Under the pieces are notes generated by a model. The model saw nothing but the letters and a program-made list of their open reading frames with translations, did no database searches and was not told the DNA's origin. Made by a program: the position numbers and the translations under genes. From contig JAEYPH010000015.1 in NCBI GenBank assembly GCA_023410875.1, positions 13,465-77,464 of the forward strand: DNA of 64,000 bases, in the 5' to 3' direction. This DNA is from Bacillota bacterium. GTDB taxonomy: Bacteria > Bacillota > Clostridia > Christensenellales > UMGS416. Shown here piece after piece: positions 61,274-64,000 of the stretch. The first letter of the stretch is position 1, and every line of letters begins with the position of its first letter.

Positions 61274-62140
61274 ATGACGCACTTCGGCCGCATTTAGGAA
61301 GCTCTTCGGTATATCGACGAGCATCTGGACGAACCCATAAGCCTGGAAGGACTGGCAGACCGGTTTCACTTCTCTCCCTATTACTTCCATCGCATCTTCT
61401 CTGCCATCGTGGGCAAGACCATAGCCGCCCATGTGCGCGACCGGCGGCTGGAGCAGGCCTGCGCGCAGCTTGCTTCCACCGAGGTGTCCGTACTGGGGGT
61501 TGGCCTTGGTTGCGGGTTTGATTCGGCACAGTCGTTCTCCCGGGCGTTCCGCCGGGCCTACGGCCTATCGCCCAGCCAATACCGCAAACAGGGCCTCTCC
61601 CCCGCCACATGCAGCGTGGAGGAAATGATCCGCAAATTTACAAACAGATTGAAGGGAGGCATCTTTGTGCATCCGCGCATCCTATCGGCGCCCGCCCTGC
61701 TGATCGCCGGCGTGTCCGGCGACGGCTGCAAAACCGGCGAGGTGTGGCAGCAATACATTCAGTTGGAGAAAGAAATCGGTCTGAGCAACAAAAAATCGGA
61801 CAATGGCTACGAGATACGCCTGTACGACGGAGAGAGCAGCGACGTCCATGTAGGGGCCGCTGTGTCCGATGACAACGTGGGCCCTGCCTTCTCACTGGTC
61901 CGGCTGCCCGCGTCCCGCTATGCGTGCTTTGATGTCTATGTGGCGCAAGGCTACGACAGCGAGAACAGCGCCATGGACCAGTGGCTGCAGACCAATGAGG
62001 ACGGCTATACCCAACGCTTGCTGGATGGCAAGTCTTACGTGGTGGAGTACTACGACGAGCGCTTCCACGGCGATTCTTCAGATTCCATCGTGGAAATCTG
62101 GGTGCCCATCGAAAAGCGGCAGCAGCTTGCGACGCCCTGA
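61274..62140 (+). pseudogene. AraC-type regulator with GyrI-like domain, amber-interrupted at codon 8
   Basis: A strong ribosome site and ATG begin MTHFGRI, then an in-frame TAG (61295-61297), then the frame stays open to 62140. The rest reads EALRYIDEHLDEPISLEGLADRFHFSPYYFHRIFSAIVG and continues through the second AraC helix (GCGFDSAQSFSRAFRRAYGLSPSQYRKQ), then a GyrI-like ligand domain of about 150 residues. Homologues usually have Gln at the interrupted position, so CAG to TAG is the likely change. No other damage is visible, so the loss looks recent, or the codon is suppressed, or it is a sequencing error. A GTG at 61409 could restart but would lose half of the first HTH. Confidence 0.8.
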
Positions 62141-62215
62141 ACCGACTATCAACGACAACAAGCAAGGGAGACGCTGCGAAACCGGCGCCTCCCTTCGTTT
62201 TCATCTATCAGGGCG

Positions 62216-63580
62216 TTACAGCTTTGGTATTGTCTCCAGACCGTCCTTCAGCGTCTTCTCAGTAAGCGGCACGTCCTGCAGGCGGCCGGAATTGTACATG
62301 TCATAGGCCGCCAGGTCGAAGTATCCGTGGCCGCTCAGGTTGAAGAGAATGACCTTTTCCTCACCGCTCTGTTTGCACTTGAGCGCCTCGTCGATGGCCA
62401 CGCGGATGGCATGGCTGCTCTCTGGGGCCGGCAGTATGGCCTCATGATGGGCGAAGAACTCCGCCGCCTGGAAAACGGGGTTCTGGTCCACAGCCACAGC
62501 CTCGATAAAGCCCTCATGATAGAGCTGGCTCACCAGCGCCGAATCGCCGTGGTAGCGCAGGCCGCCGGCGTGGATGCTCTCGGGCACGAAACCGTTGCCC
62601 AGCGTGTATTGCAGCATCATGGGCGTCATATAGCTGGCGTCACCGAAGTCATAGGCATAGACACCTCGGGTCAGTGTGGGGCACGCGGTGGGTTCCACGG
62701 CGACAAAGCGCGTGGATGTCTTGCCAGTCAGCTTGTCCCGCAGGAAGGGGAAGCACAAGCCGGCGAAGTTGCTGCCGCCGCCGCAGCAGGCGATTACGAC
62801 GTCCGGATACTCGCCGGCTTTTTCCATCTGTAGCATGGCTTCCTGGCCGATGATCGTCTGATGCAGGCATACGTGGTTGAGCACGCTGCCCAGCGCGTAG
62901 TTGGTGTCGGCGTTCTTGGCGGCAACCTCCACCGCCTCAGAGATCGCGATGCCCAGGCTGCCGGGGCAATCGGGATCGTCTGCCAATATGGCGCGGCCGG
63001 CGTCGGTCAAGGCGCTGGGGCTTTCATGCACCTTGGCTCCATAGGTCTCCATGATCAGCTTGCGGTAGGGCTTCTGCTGAGCCGAGCACTTGACCATAAA
63101 CACTTCGCATTCCACGCCCAGCATCTTGCAGGCGATGGAGAGCGCCGTGCCCCACTGGCCCGCGCCGGTCTCGGTGGACAGCTTTTTTACACCGGCCTGC
63201 TTGTTGTAATACACCTGAGCCAACGCAGTATTGAGCTTGTGGCTGCCGCTGGGCGCCACGCCCTCATACTTATAGTAAATGTGCGCGGGAGTGCCCAGCG
63301 CGCGCTCCAGCCGGTAGGCGCGGATGAGCGGCGTAGCGCGGTAGGTCTTATAAGCCTCCAGCACCTCGTCGGGAATCTCGATGTAGCGCTCGGCGGAGGC
63401 TTCCTGCTGTATAAGGCCGATGGGGAACAGCGAAGATAAATCGGAAGGGCCCAACGGCTGGTGGGTTCCGGGATGCAGCGGGGGCTGCGGCCTATTGGGC
63501 AAATCGGCAACGATGTTGTAATAAGAACGGGGAAGCTCGTCTTCGGACAAATAGATGCAATTGGGCACATGCTTGCTCAT
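62216..63580 (-). CDS. TrpB2-type tryptophan synthase beta chain
   Basis: A 454-residue PLP enzyme of the TrpB2 class, longer than TrpB1. PLP is bound by the Lys in SGSHKLNTALAQVYY; other hallmarks are STETGAGQWGTALS, CCGGGSNFAGLCFPF and AVEPTACPTLTRG. TrpB2 enzymes work without a cognate TrpA, joining indole or related nucleophiles to serine; here no trpA or other trp gene is near. Its start has AGGAGAG. Confidence 0.93.
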   Translation of the reverse strand: MSKHVPNCIYLSEDELPRSYYNIVADLPNRPQPPLHPGTHQPLGPSDLSSLFPIGLIQQEASAERYIEIPDEVLEAYKTYRATPLIRAYRLERALGTPAHIYYKYEGVAPSGSHKLNTALAQVYYNKQAGVKKLSTETGAGQWGTALSIACKMLGVECEVFMVKCSAQQKPYRKLIMETYGAKVHESPSALTDAGRAILADDPDCPGSLGIAISEAVEVAAKNADTNYALGSVLNHVCLHQTIIGQEAMLQMEKAGEYPDVVIACCGGGSNFAGLCFPFLRDKLTGKTSTRFVAVEPTACPTLTRGVYAYDFGDASYMTPMMLQYTLGNGFVPESIHAGGLRYHGDSALVSQLYHEGFIEAVAVDQNPVFQAAEFFAHHEAILPAPESSHAIRVAIDEALKCKQSGEEKVILFNLSGHGYFDLAAYDMYNSGRLQDVPLTEKTLKDGLETIPKL

Positions 63581-63664
63581 GGCTCATCTCTCCTCATCTC
63601 TGCTCTTTTGCCCCGGCAAGCGCCGCCTTATGCAACGCTTCGCCGATGCGGGCAACTGATTGGA

Positions 63665-63693
63665 ATTATACAGCGCGATGACGATGGGCGCAA
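63665..63693 (-). promoter_or_regulatory. Promoter of the TrpB2-type gene
   Basis: On the minus strand TTGCGC (63688-63693) and TATAAT (63665-63670) are 17 bp apart. The following stretch to 63880 shows no gene. Confidence 0.6.
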
Positions 63694-63879
63694 GTGCAGT
63701 ATGACGAATCACGACGGAAACAGCCAGACGATTTTGGTCGAATGGGCATGCGACTGTCTAATCCAGTAGTTGACTTTGTTCAGTCATATCGTTGTTTTGA
63801 CAACAAGGTATCCCTTGTCAGCGTGGAGAGTTATAAAATCCGCACTTGGTATGAGAACAGATTCTCCCTGGATATAGCA

Positions 63880-63907
63880 AAACACCCCGCATTGCTGCAG
63901 GGTGTTT
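63880..63907 (-). terminator. Terminator of the rRNA operon
   Basis: On the minus strand AAACACCC pairs with GGGGTGTTTT after a loop and is followed by TTGC. It lies just beyond the 3' end of the 5S rRNA gene. Confidence 0.8.
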
Positions 63908-63912
63908 CATTT

Positions 63913-64000
63913 GGAGTTCGGCGGCGACTTATCTTCCCGGGCCGTTGCCAGCCAAGTATTGTCAGCGTGCAGAGGCTTAACTTCTGTGTTCGGAATGGGA
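63913..64000 (-). rRNA. rrf: 5S ribosomal RNA (3' part)
   Basis: The complement reads TCCCATTCCGAACACAGAAG, then TTAAGCCTCTGCACGC, and ends GATAAGTCGCCGCCGAACTCC, the conserved loop B/C and 3' helix of bacterial 5S rRNA. The 5' part and the rest of the rRNA operon lie beyond the right edge. The 3' end is estimated from the helix and may shift by 1-3 bases. Confidence 0.92.

Noticed and set aside
61274..62140. Pyrrolysine or programmed readthrough at TAG
   Set aside because: No pyl genes or structured element after the codon are visible; a point mutation is simpler, though it is kept as an open question.
63461..63769. Plus-strand gene opposite the start of the TrpB2-type gene
   Set aside because: It overlaps the TrpB2-type coding region and promoter, has no ribosome site and resembles no family.

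Overview
The window looks like chromosome of a GC-rich, anaerobic, Gram-positive member of the Clostridia. The evidence is gene content typical of that group: Rex, DegV, VanW, a YqhQ-like DUF1385 protein, YmaF, oxygen-sensitive NrdD/NrdG, the NfnA/NfnB pair, WYL and DUF1836 regulators, and the order rpmE - DUF1385 - prmC - prfA. A Christensenellales-like lineage is plausible, but the sequence alone cannot settle it. No phage, insertion sequence, integrase, CRISPR array or tRNA was found.

Layout. 1-7 kb (minus strand): the 5' end of uvrA, uvrB behind a LexA-type box, a VanW cell-envelope protein, Rex, a VOC protein and DegV. 7-9.1 kb (plus): DUF1836 regulator, smpB, GNAT. 9.3-14.5 kb (minus): DUF1989 - HD - ABC-F, then an ECF sigma factor with its membrane partner. 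14.6-24.6 kb (plus): serpin-like lipoprotein, M42 peptidase, aldo/keto-reductase-like protein, PHP phosphoesterase, rpmE, DUF1385, prmC, prfA, a Cys/His-rich YmaF protein and a ZIP transporter. 24.8-31.9 kb (minus): zinc-ribbon membrane protein, rsmI, NUDIX, TrmN6-like, TlpA, WYL, rsfS, yqeK, nadD. 32.3-36.7 kb (plus): a membrane protein and nrdDG. 36.7-44.4 kb (minus): MBL hydrolase, lactate permease, yhbY, GIY-YIG nuclease, obgE, nfnBA. 44.6-64 kb: a TetR/CoA-ligase operon, many single accessory genes, a TetR - flavodoxin - FMN-binding - membrane protein operon, an amber-interrupted AraC gene, a TrpB2-type gene and the 3' end of a 5S rRNA.

The genes share a redox and nucleotide theme (Rex, NrdDG, NfnAB, flavodoxin/FMN-binding) and a translation theme (SmpB, RpmE, PrmC, PrfA, RsfS, ObgE, YhbY, RsmI). 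Several control regions can be read directly: two NrdR-like boxes in the nrdD promoter with a possible four-codon leader ORF, duplicated identical operators at a TetR gene, a palindrome filling the spacer of a second TetR promoter, and a LexA-type box on the uvrB promoter.

The most unusual content is non-coding. Four repeat families occupy the gaps: (1) a seven-unit array of about 113-bp palindromic elements between obgE and a GIY-YIG nuclease gene, with two more copies upstream of nrdD; (2) four 75-bp units, each with two hairpins, between nadD and a membrane-protein gene; (3) a dispersed element of about 68 bp with two hairpins; (4) a dispersed GCCGGC hairpin element that abuts stop codons. 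The GIY-YIG/palindrome pairing is the best candidate here for an undescribed system, but that is inference.
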